IMG/VR virus record: IMGVR_UViG_3300020204_005035
Location: 1-33,732 of that record
Length of the DNA: 33,732 bases
Source: a virus
Direction: 5' to 3' (one strand)
Shown: positions 12,001 to 16,712 of the stretch, piece after piece
Layout: each line of letters starts with the position of its first letter
Numbering within the stretch: the first letter of the stretch is position 1
Notes under the pieces: generated by a model
The model's database searches: none
Told to the model about the DNA's origin: nothing
Seen by the model: only the letters and a program-made list of their open reading frames with translations
Translations under genes and position numbers: made by a program

Positions 12001-14152
12001 TACGCCTCCTGCCAGTCGGAACGAGGGGGCGCACGGGCACCGTCGGCCTGATTGGTTGCGGACGCACCGGGACCGGCTCTCTCTCCGGCTCGGGCACGGG
12101 AACGGGCACGACCGGCTCCGTCTCCGGTTCCGGTTGCGGAACTGGGGTCGGGGGCCTGTTCGGCTTGGGCACGAACGGCGACGGTTCCGTCACCGGCTTT
12201 GGTTCCTTGGCTGGTTCCGGGACCTCGGTCGGCTCGGGCACCGCCGGCATCATCAGCGGGCGTCTTTGATTCATTCTGTCGGAAACCCTCGGAACGTTCG
12301 GATCACCGAAGCGCGGCCCATCCGGGATCCCGAACGGCGTCGGGTCCGGCACTCCGCGGCCCATGTTGACGAGCGGGTTGCCCTCGAGCACCAGCTTGTC
12401 CAGGTCGGCGTCCCTCGCGGTGAACGGGTTCATGTCGACGTTGAAACCGCGCACGGCACCACTTATGTTCGGAACGCCGAGACCCCTGCGCATGGCCATC
12501 CCCGCCGGGTTCACGAACTTCCGGCTCATTCCCTGCTCTATCTTGTTGACGACGAAGTTCTGCGCCTCAACGGAAAGGAACCCGAACCCCTTCAGGAGGA
12601 AACCTCCGTTGACCGGCACGACCTCAAAATTGAGCTGGTCGCCGAGCGACTTCAGTTTCATGAAGGCGATCCTCGGACTCTCGCCCCGCGTGAGCGCCAC
12701 CGATGCGTCGCAGTTGCCGCCGTTTCCGCAGGAAGGACAGCAGTGCCCCTCGTGACCGACGTGGCCTGCGTGGTGCCCGACGTTCGGGGTTATTCCCGTC
12801 GTGACCCCGCCGACAGTCTGGCCGGATGTCGTCTGGTTGATCGGGATGTAGACGGTCTCGGGCTTCACCTGCTGAGCCGTGCCGAACATGAACTCGTCGC
12901 CGTCGTAGTGGTACGCGACCCTCATCGTCTCCACCGACGCGCCAGCGCCCATCTCGAACACCGCTATGTCGTTGTCGGCCGTCACCAGTCTCACGGGGCC
13001 GCCGAACCTCGCGGCCAGCGCCCTGGTCAGCTCGGATGCCCTGCCGAACGTCTCGTTCTGCTGCGCACTCGTGGCGGAGTAGATGGCCGCGACGTAGTTC
13101 TTGTTCTCCACCGAGTCCGAGTCGTCCTTCTTCTTGTTCTTCTTCTTCTTCGAGTTCTCGTACCTCTCGAGCAGGCGACGACCCTTCGCCGCCAACGCTG
13201 ATGCGTCGGACGCGTTCTGCGGCACCGGCTCACCCCACGCCGCGGCCGAAAGGGCGAGCCTCGAGGGCTTGCCGTTCGGCTTCTTCATCGGACCACTCGG
13301 GTTGGTGAAGAAGCGGGTGAGGAAGGAACCCTTCCTGCGCATTTTCTCCGGCGTGTCGGCCGCGCCCCTCACGCCCGGTTTCAGATTTGCGCCCTCGGTT
13401 CTCTTGAAATGGGCCCGACCAGCCGCCGTGAGTCCGCCCTTGGGGTCGCGCAAGACGGGCTTGCCCGCCTTCTCCTCCGGGCAACACTCGTCCTCGAGCG
13501 ATTTGCCGTTGATGGGCACGCAGTTGGGAACCATCCTCCCGCGCTTGCCCTTCTTCATGCCGACCTGTTTGTATCCGGGCCAGCAAGGACCCTTCCCCTC
13601 CTTGGTCTGCGTCTCGGCCTCGTCGGCCTTGATCGATATCGTCCCCGTCAGCTGGTTGGCTCCGTGCAAGACGGGCGACACCTCATAGAGCTCCACTTCC
13701 TTCAGGAGGTTGGCGGTCTGCACCGGGTCGAACACCGCGTCCAGGGTCTTGTATCCGATGGACCACTCCTGCTCCATGCCGAAGAACGACACGTTGGCGA
13801 AGGCCTCCCTGCCCTTCTCCGCCTTGAGGTTGAACTGCACCCTCGCGTAGAGGCCGCCTATGCCAGCCTTGCGCATCTTTGCCGGCAGGCGCGGATCGTT
13901 GGGCCCGACCTCGTAGATCTCGAGCACCTTGCCGATCGGGGAGTTCCAGTCGTGACCCCAGACGACGCGAGGCTTCCTGCGCTTGAGGGAAGAAGTGAAG
14001 CAACCCGGCAGACAGATGTCACCCACGGAGTCCTTGTTGCCGACGCCGGCGACGAACGCCTCGACTATGCCCTGCGCCTCATCGACGTTTATCTGACCGT
14101 TGAGAGACTTGTAGAGATAGTCCAGATCGTCGGAAGTTTGCTGGTTGGCCAT
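1..14152 (-). CDS. Giant multidomain phage protein with N-terminal HK97-type prohead protease (C-terminus beyond window)
   Basis: An open minus-strand frame runs without a stop from an ATG at 14150-14152 to the left edge, at least 4,717 codons. Residues 1-165 look like an HK97-family (S78/U35) prohead protease, with WGHD (His67), EWSIGY (Ser131) and ELYEVSPV (155-162). In order follow a His/Cys-rich patch (459-482), a Pro-rich linker (about 635-711), a ~97-residue tandem repeat (from 1138), sigma region-4-like helix-turn-helix units (1582-1677) with possible further ones to about 1933, a DEDDh exonuclease (about 3691-3966) and a WYL-like domain (about 4068-4182). EAGM occurs nine times between segments. 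Prohead proteases are normally about 200 residues, so fusion to more than 4,500 residues is exceptional. The gene follows the portal gene after 86 bp. A virion polyprotein is inferred; the reading frame itself is seen directly. Confidence 0.93.
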   Translation of the reverse strand, partial: MANQQTSDDLDYLYKSLNGQINVDEAQGIVEAFVAGVGNKDSVGDICLPGCFTSSLKRRKPRVVWGHDWNSPIGKVLEIYEVGPNDPRLPAKMRKAGIGGLYARVQFNLKAEKGREAFANVSFFGMEQEWSIGYKTLDAVFDPVQTANLLKEVELYEVSPVLHGANQLTGTISIKADEAETQTKEGKGPCWPGYKQVGMKKGKRGRMVPNCVPINGKSLEDECCPEEKAGKPVLRDPKGGLTAAGRAHFKRTEGANLKPGVRGAADTPEKMRRKGSFLTRFFTNPSGPMKKPNGKPSRLALSAAAWGEPVPQNASDASALAAKGRRLLERYENSKKKKNKKKDDSDSVENKNYVAAIYSATSAQQNETFGRASELTRALAARFGGPVRLVTADNDIAVFEMGAGASVETMRVAYHYDGDEFMFGTAQQVKPETVYIPINQTTSGQTVGGVTTGITPNVGHHAGHVGHEGHCCPSCGNGGNCDASVALTRGESPRIAFMKLKSLGDQLNFEVVPVNGGFLLKGFGFLSVEAQNFVVNKIEQGMSRKFVNPAGMAMRRGLGVPNISGAVRGFNVDMNPFTARDADLDKLVLEGNPLVNMGRGVPDPTPFGIPDGPRFGDPNVPRVSDRMNQRRPLMMPAVPEPTEVPEPAKEPKPVTEPSPFVPKPNRPPTPVPQPEPETEPVVPVPVPEPEREPVPVRPQPIRPTVPVRPLVPTGRRRIPKRLAEDLARADSFDRPSRQTRQRRLRDEGIDEMRRLMLLDGPEAGMTYPSDRQSDNPKSKWRGERATMFLTYDPELRRPTDPDEVVLHDKVRKQMMDAITSGDPDAIYSMEDLTNATRNRFGAWDLDTPETIRIMREGEAAGDTPEEILERIRDAHDAARGDISDIDGPEAGMSDPDSRRFVGRTDVESREREFYELMLDERRADEALTTGDTSVLRPRILDDILEYLGDENEDDPDYVPSADEIASLAQELAEEAVEKFINEDNYVGGSSRNPVYRGRNNRDLWPRRDEIFRKFSGGDGEAGMSRGGGGPDELADRFRKAREEREQPGSRGLDDDTSAMFRQAEDSLRGSFRPKTNEVDRYEYSDRDNINAMRSQAEIMRTDYNDEEAAQLFEQAADILEDRLAMPKDDDIVDAEIVRTYGQLDELIESPWRPAENITLHLDPVDGSIREADAYEAVYLANSEEAELDMFNIDDYDSVGYDEAGNLVSRAPDGDEIIFTAEQLDSAGHRRKYGRRTYGELGELVESTFRPSENERIYRDPTNGRLYLADSGDRDTGDDAPLPDFNIDDYDYVGYDGEGNLVVRGPDGDDIIFTAEQLGATGMTRAEIEMLEAERIGLANLSARREKMRDAGMSPDYSVRSPSWRGQGEFWLDTSTGRIFYRDSTDFEDGDGFDGEFVDIAGVQSEDADWIRESLLANWDSIGFNTRGDFVYRGVDFGQAMDINDPAPPLDNRGQLIPNQEEVIFSAEQIASRPRMRDDDIVDGEIVDDDGEAGMAGPNRNRRRGRAVVIDSGEKLEELFRRRRSGEDISDMMEDIDLPNPGERAITDPPPGAEAGMAGRARTRAENADLGRKIWLARTHDKLSLDEAGRRFRTSRQRARQLELLHHKYLRDLGQQHANRLARAMVDDPMTGLTDSEADLLRRRFDGELLEEAAERLRTDRFAIRRMEQLALAKLRNRMIDDGPSGAMALGRGGRAVDAARPKAPGAERPGSRRRRNAVDPSFIEILNSLKELGEDGLSNAQRVRLAALMRFRRVISNKIDQLMVGGSRRRRLSAVAPEVDQLNKSMRGPFSSLAEAAKITTGSPRDFVSSAIKIANDEQDPLDIDGPINVQVFEALRSTNDDFAAVARTLGMDEEIVRLRAAAHTLRLLASARPARMKVFRRLQSSGDTLTSIERFIVGKWLNGASDLDIAERMGDGYDAARVAATKVAALAKLQVDVNSPEMRSRVVDGRIFYDEFGLFVELTDDAGATTYNRIGDGPMSMGLPGDFSDASGGMSPPNRRVVFADFGDGGREYVVTRTVRRDRANPSMESVMMMPVRGDDQATVSTLIGRQLLGDDRGANLEFPAILLKSDGRITGVADLSGKAVRFYGSRVINESAPSVAERVGAIRANDSAARTKMDQDVEGAERRLSGLMRALDHLISTGDWIGGDANVTGRVPEYATMMRYGLDSDDDGTPITPRNRTKEQFELDEAEFFLSRYPDAPADMVEQHVQKATSDRLAQVRRKVDIAKKELDRLKHVRDSKEVRRSQNVVDLETLDDETARMLADETGFLASMSGQDYDAAGVSRGADGFAYVVHKGPDRLSGGVLDPRMSAGVEGRAGSVAGQGDTRGANRIYVARFLQSAEAKSDMVRHSSDLAARIARGETVVTAHPSIRKALRAQSQLLSMAFGEGGLLNMENFDEARVAAIVADVNRFVDAQKRDLQRYQKIRDSLTKFGGRDMDQMLSAESDATRAVGSLDFYGRYADFDLPRDVVSFSPGFTDGLTRRWTPVDETMLDRWELTGSLRGGAFLAAGRLDAEIVRGGLLGPSGESQIIAPLKPLIGISTPVRITNDVAPSDPKFLVQSLGPALMARAIKMHKRDGFVDIETVLTDPDLAPQGYVARTGDAEAGMAALEPRRPILDERGRLDPILTRDQAYLDDREERDLPDGPMQRLLVPQTPSTFIEAPPGDLTPETRRAPWAIGYTGSAADIAIGLDEDYPERLVHVVAPSALPPDNAKFPVNESGPHLMLDREPLDFLVHVLNDINRLTVEEREASERSLSDRGYEVERSEFDPPDDFTPRERHPTYLVVDVRNEPQLLGPPGSGITRIIRIREILRFRLSNEADESQPGGGPFWRRIDPEAVARGEPGRTTTDGLGYMDFVIDVDPTYDGDLIDDTREVRIKPESIVGRIVSAEELSVTSQVTRQLYEGDGVRRMGYPRPYGRSGGDAEAGMALAPRTADLVARTEKYFPSDDRNDWLIPESVMPDREQAELLGLLRDALGGKAMTLGGEQRWRMLLLKAESLRRLRSLRGELPHERDEIGVSMYDTFAADTDRGYGQLIPFVEPGTTTHIRYDRSGNPVEYVPVRIGRSIADASTFEYHPASQVKYALILSGRQLRTWNHPEGTAPGVSQRVASWEDEGVELDVLSEEIRFQASRTRQMDELLGFTGDSPQKIILALRRAASDKSPRLRDRFVYDPYGYVVLSDAPRRQEDSVVALRRSENFADLQRLIAGIKKDEKSVKVTQVVGYKPGSKTRPSLVDRVIRSPRVVSGVMDEITGEFVLDGNGTPHIVGYLPDGSPIAVEISDLVYDRVSPRRADDEFSPSRNRAPGGDAEAGMSSPTRSNLYNYIKMRLRGEGGDRDSDYIEISKLPGTARARDGGAFDTSPAGIIRRIVAAVRKRDRDAGGKVGLVFSYPSSVKDKPGVKEDRNRTIFNPLVVYGEYDKTIGETRILVTDDRGITRLVPMSQVDLSKLATDEERLGDHSSNNDVQVGDLNAYVVGDEYVDGKKQRRVFSTDRMRPVIRDDDESTKPRPATSRPTADTTSEATDSPDTREIPIVASDSDDQNLVGQIETRPGEFDAVTLDPRPEYVAPGAGIDGAKPTAREVARGLARNDPKAIEAGRADEKRLWERIRLGTEKWIETWKKRAVIDEETGEEVIDPKTGKTALRTPFRKAWRPWGNPIGPDGRELPTGIKAEMDRIRSWPEFMNFIRRKKLVFVDWETTGIPIGEIDTGRPLQVGIIVVENGDFANPKRLEVWIDPAGTPLSDWTKKNVKKNGIPVGQALATSPGEFVPVDEARRLIAEVVGADGIIISHNMRNFDMSLWKEVMGEYPTAGWMDTLAIANWVFHIDSYRFKQIQAHLNGSPSAKSGKKNYDRDMNPFVNWISKVITIRGKHPEYPHARSWGGRGGKPDALDRIGRRATGPLKYIPMLKKEGLGQWYPKFVSSNALEALARYFDVPVLAAHDAVADINVTAKVFLEMVALAERWGRADQMFDPNLVQWAQDQVDNQYTADLGAWRNQSGITERPRERLFDPETPTQPSGGDAPREPRPGGGGGGASTPPGGGDTRPPGGGGTPPRDDGDPNRRLLYQTVSGVRVYETPTGIHYEFKSVSPKDGPGPATAALATFNEARDAGFAIEFNYGRNPDGSTAAYRIISIELTTKSGVRQSEALGPNDLVVHGIDLADGKLKKFDFAQINAGGNTPPRPSELTELPANIYGVRTSAGPGGKPTTPAQYADHMRRRNFGRRRSPDGPFAGMAGLTNRDGATDSSSYWVATSDDVAMADMSDVELSEQLAAHRLRFENAFHSGPSSNAAMSRALDSVAAANRVMRIRSNDSTDQNGFSVSMGRMGYKLTGEFRAPPGIMDGSYELPGEFVADRAELARNANLSLMLDYSVANGEIAEALERVSRLSRVPRSELLGRLSTHDYSTYSDAITSRAFRNTSEMVSDGVATPSSLGMIIDPASDPASAARAVESALRRLGINTLDIGNGLRRGGRNYAQSEADDLINQFNESVSDLFSFDHDGRRSDPEFRVKSDAIKDKIRDLSDEIRRRHLSSPQADAEAGMGTPDPDLRRVMSDFVRIAPSMDFEVARDAGFDEDWKRLSDQIIDDFARRPDVQTEAIKFAAFGDALKGRASVVGLAIDRVFDPSKARVSANSPLGRDLIKSAAKILALIYDVKLGSTDMLGLLGSAPGAGPGSGVSGLDVTYKMIDSGAAALFARGGRRALVAYLAEAVSL
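1610..1950 (-). other. WYL-like domain in the giant protein (residues ~4068-4182)
   Basis: The stretch contains AIEFNYGRNPDG, RIISIELTTKSG, then LVVHGIDLADGKLKKFDFAQI. The strand order and the final 'G-x-D-x-x-G-K-x-x-x-F-x-x-x-x-I' resemble WYL domains, SH3-like barrels that sense ligands or bind nucleic acid in regulators, where the end is usually R-x-F-x-x-x-R-I. The canonical W-Y-L triplet is replaced by VVH. It follows the exonuclease after a Pro/Gly-rich linker. The assignment is by pattern only. Confidence 0.5.
2257..3082 (-). other. DEDDh (DnaQ/RNase T-like) 3'-5' exonuclease domain in the giant protein
   Basis: Exo I is LVFVDWETTG, with Asp3700 and Glu3702. Exo II is SHNMRNFDMSLW, with Asp3801. 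Exo III is AAHDAVADI, with His3945 and Asp3950. These are the two-metal catalytic residues of the DEDDh superfamily, which removes nucleotides from DNA or RNA 3' ends. All key residues are present, so the domain is probably active. The spacing between motifs is longer than in minimal family members, which suggests an insertion between Exo II and Exo III. It lies between the EAGM at 3318 and the PFAGM at 4238. Confidence 0.88.
8355..8990 (-). other. Further possible helix-turn-helix units (residues ~1720-1933)
   Basis: Two helix-rich stretches look like degenerate copies of the same fold. One is around 1836-1863 (FAAVARTLGMDEEIVRLR). The other is around 1888-1933 (an LTSIERF helix, then SDLDIAERMGDGYDAARVA). 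A basic helical stretch before them (about 1720-1745) may be another. They lie between the PSGAM at 1687 and the ASGGM at 1995. The similarity is weaker than in the preceding pair. Confidence 0.45.
9118..9409 (-). other. Two tandem sigma-70 region 4-like helix-turn-helix units (residues 1582-1677)
   Basis: Unit 1 (1582-1612) reads LSLDEAGRRF then RTSRQRARQLE and ends KYLRDL. This follows the sigma-70 region 4.2 pattern (T/S-L-x-E-x-G-x-x-F-x-x-T/S-R-x-R-x-RQ-I/L-E-x4-K-x-LR-x-L). Unit 2 (1632-1677) begins LTDSEADLLRRRF, like region 4.1, followed by LLEEAAERL and RRMEQLALAKLR. In sigma factors this fold binds the -35 promoter element and the RNA polymerase beta flap. Here the pair sits between an EAGM at 1556 and a PSGAM at 1687. 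Sigma regions 2 and 3 were not seen. Confidence 0.7.
10198..10741 (-). repeat. Tandem ~97-residue protein repeat (two good copies, a third degenerate copy downstream)
   Basis: Copy 1 begins with RTYGQLDELIES at residue 1138 and copy 2 with RTYGELGELVES at residue 1235, a period of 97 residues (291 bp). Both contain an FNIDDYD-x-VGYD block and end in a PDGD-x-IIFTAEQL block. A diverged third unit (roughly 9730-10045) keeps a D-S-x-G-R-type strand and ends in EVIFSAEQIAS. Each unit ends close to an EAGM-like motif or an acidic DDDIVD segment. The fold is not recognised; a short beta-rich domain is likely. Confidence 0.8.
12020..12250 (-). other. Pro/Glu/Val-rich linker (residues ~635-711)
   Basis: About 75 residues are dominated by proline alternating with Glu, Val, Lys or Arg (short units such as PEP, PVP, VPEP). 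This is typical of an extended, disordered spacer. It separates the protease-containing N-terminal part from the region where the EAGM motifs begin (first at residue 765). A second Pro/Gly-rich spacer lies near 1965-2135, between the exonuclease and WYL-like domains. Confidence 0.75.
12707..12778 (-). other. His/Cys-rich putative metal-binding patch (residues ~459-482)
   Basis: Residues 459-482 of the giant protein contain five His and four Cys in a Gly-rich stretch, ending in a CC-P-S-C-x5-C arrangement. Such density suggests metal binding, probably zinc. The family is not recognised, and a flexible metal-binding linker is an alternative. Confidence 0.5.
13650..14152 (-). other. Prohead protease domain (residues 1-~168 of the giant protein)
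   Basis: This domain is expected to cleave scaffold and capsid proteins inside the prohead. The order His (GHD, residue 67), Ser (WSIGY, residue 131) and an acidic-rich strand (VELYEVSPV, 153-161) matches the HK97 gp4-like serine protease family, in which His and Ser are catalytic. Its position directly after the portal gene is the usual one for a prohead protease. What is unusual is that no stop codon follows the domain. Confidence 0.87.
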
Positions 14153-14209
14153 GTCTCGTTACATAATAAACGACGAGAATTGTTTCTGGCGTAAGGTTTT
14201 CGTATTCGT

Positions 14210-14238
14210 TTTAGTAAACCGAAACGATGTTTACTAAA
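14210..14238. repeat. Perfect 10-bp inverted repeat between the portal and giant genes
   Basis: TTTAGTAAAC at 14210-14219 is matched exactly by GTTTACTAAA at 14229-14238, with a 9-nt spacer. It abuts the portal stop codon and lies in an AT-rich 86-bp gap within GC-rich DNA. It could form an RNA hairpin that tunes read-through from the portal gene, or be an operator. It lacks the GC-rich stem and clear U-tract of a classic intrinsic terminator. Confidence 0.75.
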
Positions 14239-16458
14239 TCAGAACCCGAACCTCACTTTGCACCGGCAATTCATCGTCAAGTTGATCGCCGCCATCGGAT
14301 CACCCGGGTACCTGATGGAATTTCCGCCGAAGACGAACGGCTCGTAAATCGCAACCGTCTCGCCGTGCATGGCGGCGTGCTCGGGCCTGACCTTCGCGTC
14401 TCTTTCCGATACCCAGGTTTTCGTGGCCGCGCCGACCGAGCGACCTGCGTAGAACGCCCCGGCGTTGTAGGCGGTGTGGGACTCGTGCTCCGCAGTCTTC
14501 CTCTTCCGCTTGGACAGCAGGTTGACGAATATCGCCAGCAGGGCGGCCTTCAGCATCCCCATCTTGTCCTCGCCGTCGCCGAGGGAGAGCGATATCAGCA
14601 CGGCACCCTCTATCTCCTTGGCGGTGGTGGCGTTCATCTGCTGGAATCTCTCGATCTGTTCCTTCAGGTGCTCCGCCGCCTCCTTCTCGTCTATCTCGGC
14701 CTGCATTCCGACCTCCTGGGAGACGAGCGTCGCGGCGTCGTTCATTATCCCGCTGAGGATCGGGCGCATGTCCTCCGCCAGCTGCTTATCCCATATCCTC
14801 TGGTCGAAGATACTCTCGTAGTCGAGGCTCCCCGCCTCCAGCGACTTCCTCGATTTGGAGCCGGCGGCTTTCTCGAGTATCACCCTCTGCTGGCGCTCCA
14901 CGAAACGCTCAAGGGACGAGTCCAGTATCTCGGTCCACCTGTCGAGCGAGTTCTCGGCCTTCTCGTCCCATTCGTCCCACAGCGACTTCGTCGTCACCTG
15001 GTCACCGAACGCCGACGCCTGCCCCATCTGCCCGGCTTGCGCTGCCGCGACCTCCTCCGCCTGCAGCGCCGCCGTCATGCCCTCCTGCGGGGCGGGTGCG
15101 ACCCCCTCGACTCCCGGGGCGCCCGGAACCGGTGGCATTTGCCCCATGCCGGGAATCATCGGTCCGCCGGGTGCGCCCGCCGGCGGCGGGGCGCCGCCCA
15201 TCCCCGGAATGCCCATCTGCTGCTGGACGAACTTCTTGTTCGTGTACCCGATCGGTGTCAGGTTCGGGTTGGCGAGCATGGCGTTCATCAGCTCGGAGTC
15301 GATCACCTTGCGCCCCGCGCCCTCCCTGTACTCGTTGCCGCTGATCAAGCCTGTCTGGTACTCGCTCATCAGGTACCTGTCTCGCTCCTGTTTGTAGAGC
15401 ACCAGGACGGGCACGTCGGTAACGTCGAAGTCGATGTAGTACTCGTCGTCGAGCTCGTCGAGGGCGCGGGCGATCGTCTCGAGGTGCGGGAGCATCGTCT
15501 CGTTCCAGAACACCTTGTGCTCCTCGGCGGCGTTGGCGAACGTCCGGCCGGCGGCGTTGCCGATCACGGACTCGGGGACTCCGAAGGCGGCGAGAATCTC
15601 CTCCTTCTGTATCTGGCGCATCTGCACGTAGTTTGCGTCCCTCGGGCTTTGGCCTGTGTCCACGAAGTCGACGCCCTCGTCCGAGGACAGCACGGTCACG
15701 GCCCCCGCCCTAGCGACGTTTCCCCTGAACCGGTTGCGCAACTCGTCCTTGTCGTCGTCGTCTATCTCGCCCCTGACGACCAGCAGGCCGCCCGGCCTAC
15801 CGTCGTTGAGCAGGAAGTTCCTGTTGTAGAGCTTGGAGAGATTCTCTATCTCTATGGCTATGCCAGCGGACTCCATTGGCGTGAGCGACAGGTACGGGTC
15901 TAGGGGGTGCGGCTTCCTGATCCAGACCACGTCGTCCGGTTTGAGCGTCACCTTCGTTCCGTTGCGCATGTCCACCTCGAAGCCGGACACGAACTTCTTC
16001 GGGTCGGGTATCGGGGCGGTGTGCTGGGGTGGCAGCAACTGGAGGGCGATCAGCTCGCCGTCGCGCCCCCTGATCTTCTCGATGAAGGCCCCGCGCGACG
16101 ACATGAGCAGTTGCGACGACAACCTGTAGCGGAACACGAACGAGTTCTCCCCCATGTTCGCCTTGGTGTTGAAGATGTCCAGTATCTTCCTGTCCGTCTT
16201 CCTGACCACTCTCCCCGACGGGTTGTTGTCCTCCCGCAGGATCATGGGTAGGCGAGATTGGTTCCCGGAAATTGCGTCGATGCAACGATTCACCCAGGTG
16301 ACCTTCTGGAATCCCTCGCGGTATGCGCGCTCGATGTCCCACGAGTCCCGGTACGGCCTGCCGACCTGCGATGGGTTGTAGGCCACCGGGGCGCCGGGAT
16401 TCAGCGCCTTCGTCCTGTCGGTTCCGAGGTTCTTGTTGGTTCGGGAGTTCCACGCCAT
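14239..16458 (-). CDS. Portal protein (HK97/SPP1 type) fused to a C-terminal MuF domain
   Basis: The portal dodecamer forms the DNA entry vertex of the head. Residues 1-380 carry typical HK97-portal features: an N-terminal WVNRCIDAISGN helix, LPPQHTAPIPD, HPLDPYLSLTPMESA, and GVPESVIGNA, which marks the family's crown/stem region. A Met/Gly/Pro-rich linker (about 420-465) leads to a helical region. The last ~78 residues match the MuF (Mu gpF-like) minor head protein pattern: W-x-S-E-R-D, RPEHAAMHGE, RYPGDP and a final NCRC. At 739 residues the protein is longer than an ordinary portal (about 400-550), consistent with the fusion. It starts 9 bp after the upstream membrane-protein gene and precedes the protease-headed giant gene, the normal portal-protease order. 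Confidence 0.93.
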   Translation of the reverse strand: MAWNSRTNKNLGTDRTKALNPGAPVAYNPSQVGRPYRDSWDIERAYREGFQKVTWVNRCIDAISGNQSRLPMILREDNNPSGRVVRKTDRKILDIFNTKANMGENSFVFRYRLSSQLLMSSRGAFIEKIRGRDGELIALQLLPPQHTAPIPDPKKFVSGFEVDMRNGTKVTLKPDDVVWIRKPHPLDPYLSLTPMESAGIAIEIENLSKLYNRNFLLNDGRPGGLLVVRGEIDDDDKDELRNRFRGNVARAGAVTVLSSDEGVDFVDTGQSPRDANYVQMRQIQKEEILAAFGVPESVIGNAAGRTFANAAEEHKVFWNETMLPHLETIARALDELDDEYYIDFDVTDVPVLVLYKQERDRYLMSEYQTGLISGNEYREGAGRKVIDSELMNAMLANPNLTPIGYTNKKFVQQQMGIPGMGGAPPPAGAPGGPMIPGMGQMPPVPGAPGVEGVAPAPQEGMTAALQAEEVAAAQAGQMGQASAFGDQVTTKSLWDEWDEKAENSLDRWTEILDSSLERFVERQQRVILEKAAGSKSRKSLEAGSLDYESIFDQRIWDKQLAEDMRPILSGIMNDAATLVSQEVGMQAEIDEKEAAEHLKEQIERFQQMNATTAKEIEGAVLISLSLGDGEDKMGMLKAALLAIFVNLLSKRKRKTAEHESHTAYNAGAFYAGRSVGAATKTWVSERDAKVRPEHAAMHGETVAIYEPFVFGGNSIRYPGDPMAAINLTMNCRCKVRFGF

Positions 16459-16467
16459 TTTCTACGA

Positions 16468-16647
16468 TTACTCCTTGCCGAGCAGATAGCCGACCGCCCC
16501 CGCGGTGACCCCGAATACGATGAAGCCGAGCGGTGGGTTGATCAAGAAGGTTCCTATTGCCGTAAACAGTATAAATGAAGACATCAGCAAGTTAGCGACT
16601 GATTGTCTCGTGGCTATTTTCTGGATAGCTATTTGGAACTTGTTCAT
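16468..16647 (-). CDS. Small two-helix membrane protein, unknown function
   Basis: A 59-residue protein starts at the ATG at 16645-16647; a GTG at 16678-16680 would add 11 residues. A basic amphipathic N-terminus (NKFQIAIQKIATRQ) is followed by two hydrophobic segments (about residues 18-38 and 39-57) separated by NPP, and it ends in GKE. This topology fits a holin or another small phage membrane protein, but no lysin gene lies nearby and no family is recognised. It is the first gene of the minus-strand portal cluster and lies opposite the terminase start. Confidence 0.7.
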   Translation of the reverse strand: MNKFQIAIQKIATRQSVANLLMSSFILFTAIGTFLINPPLGFIVFGVTAGAVGYLLGKE

Positions 16648-16681
16648 GGCGGATTTACGTCCTGGAATTTGTGCCGACACC

Positions 16682-16687
16682 TATAAT
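16682..16687 (+). promoter_or_regulatory. Candidate promoter -10 box (TATAAT) upstream of the terminase gene
   Basis: A perfect TATAAT lies 25 bp before the terminase start, in the short gap between divergent genes. No convincing -35 hexamer is visible at 16-18 bp spacing, so it may depend on an activator or a phage-specific factor. Confidence 0.5.
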
Positions 16688-16712
16688 GTAGTACCCGGAC
16701 AAGCTCGGAGCG

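Noticed and set aside
10205-13201. A 998-codon plus-strand open frame
   Set aside because: It is the exact in-register antisense of the giant minus-strand gene. It exists because TTA, CTA and TCA codons are rare there, its protein looks low-complexity (Arg/Val/His), and it has no domain. The same applies to 2864-4654 and 5762-7297.
15070-15090. An EAGM-like site (QEGMTA) in the portal linker
   Set aside because: It lacks the E-A-G order and the acidic D-x context, and it occurs once in a low-complexity linker, so it is not counted as a motif copy.
14227-15903. A 558-codon plus-strand frame
   Set aside because: Antisense shadow of the portal gene, which has clear portal and MuF motifs on the minus strand.
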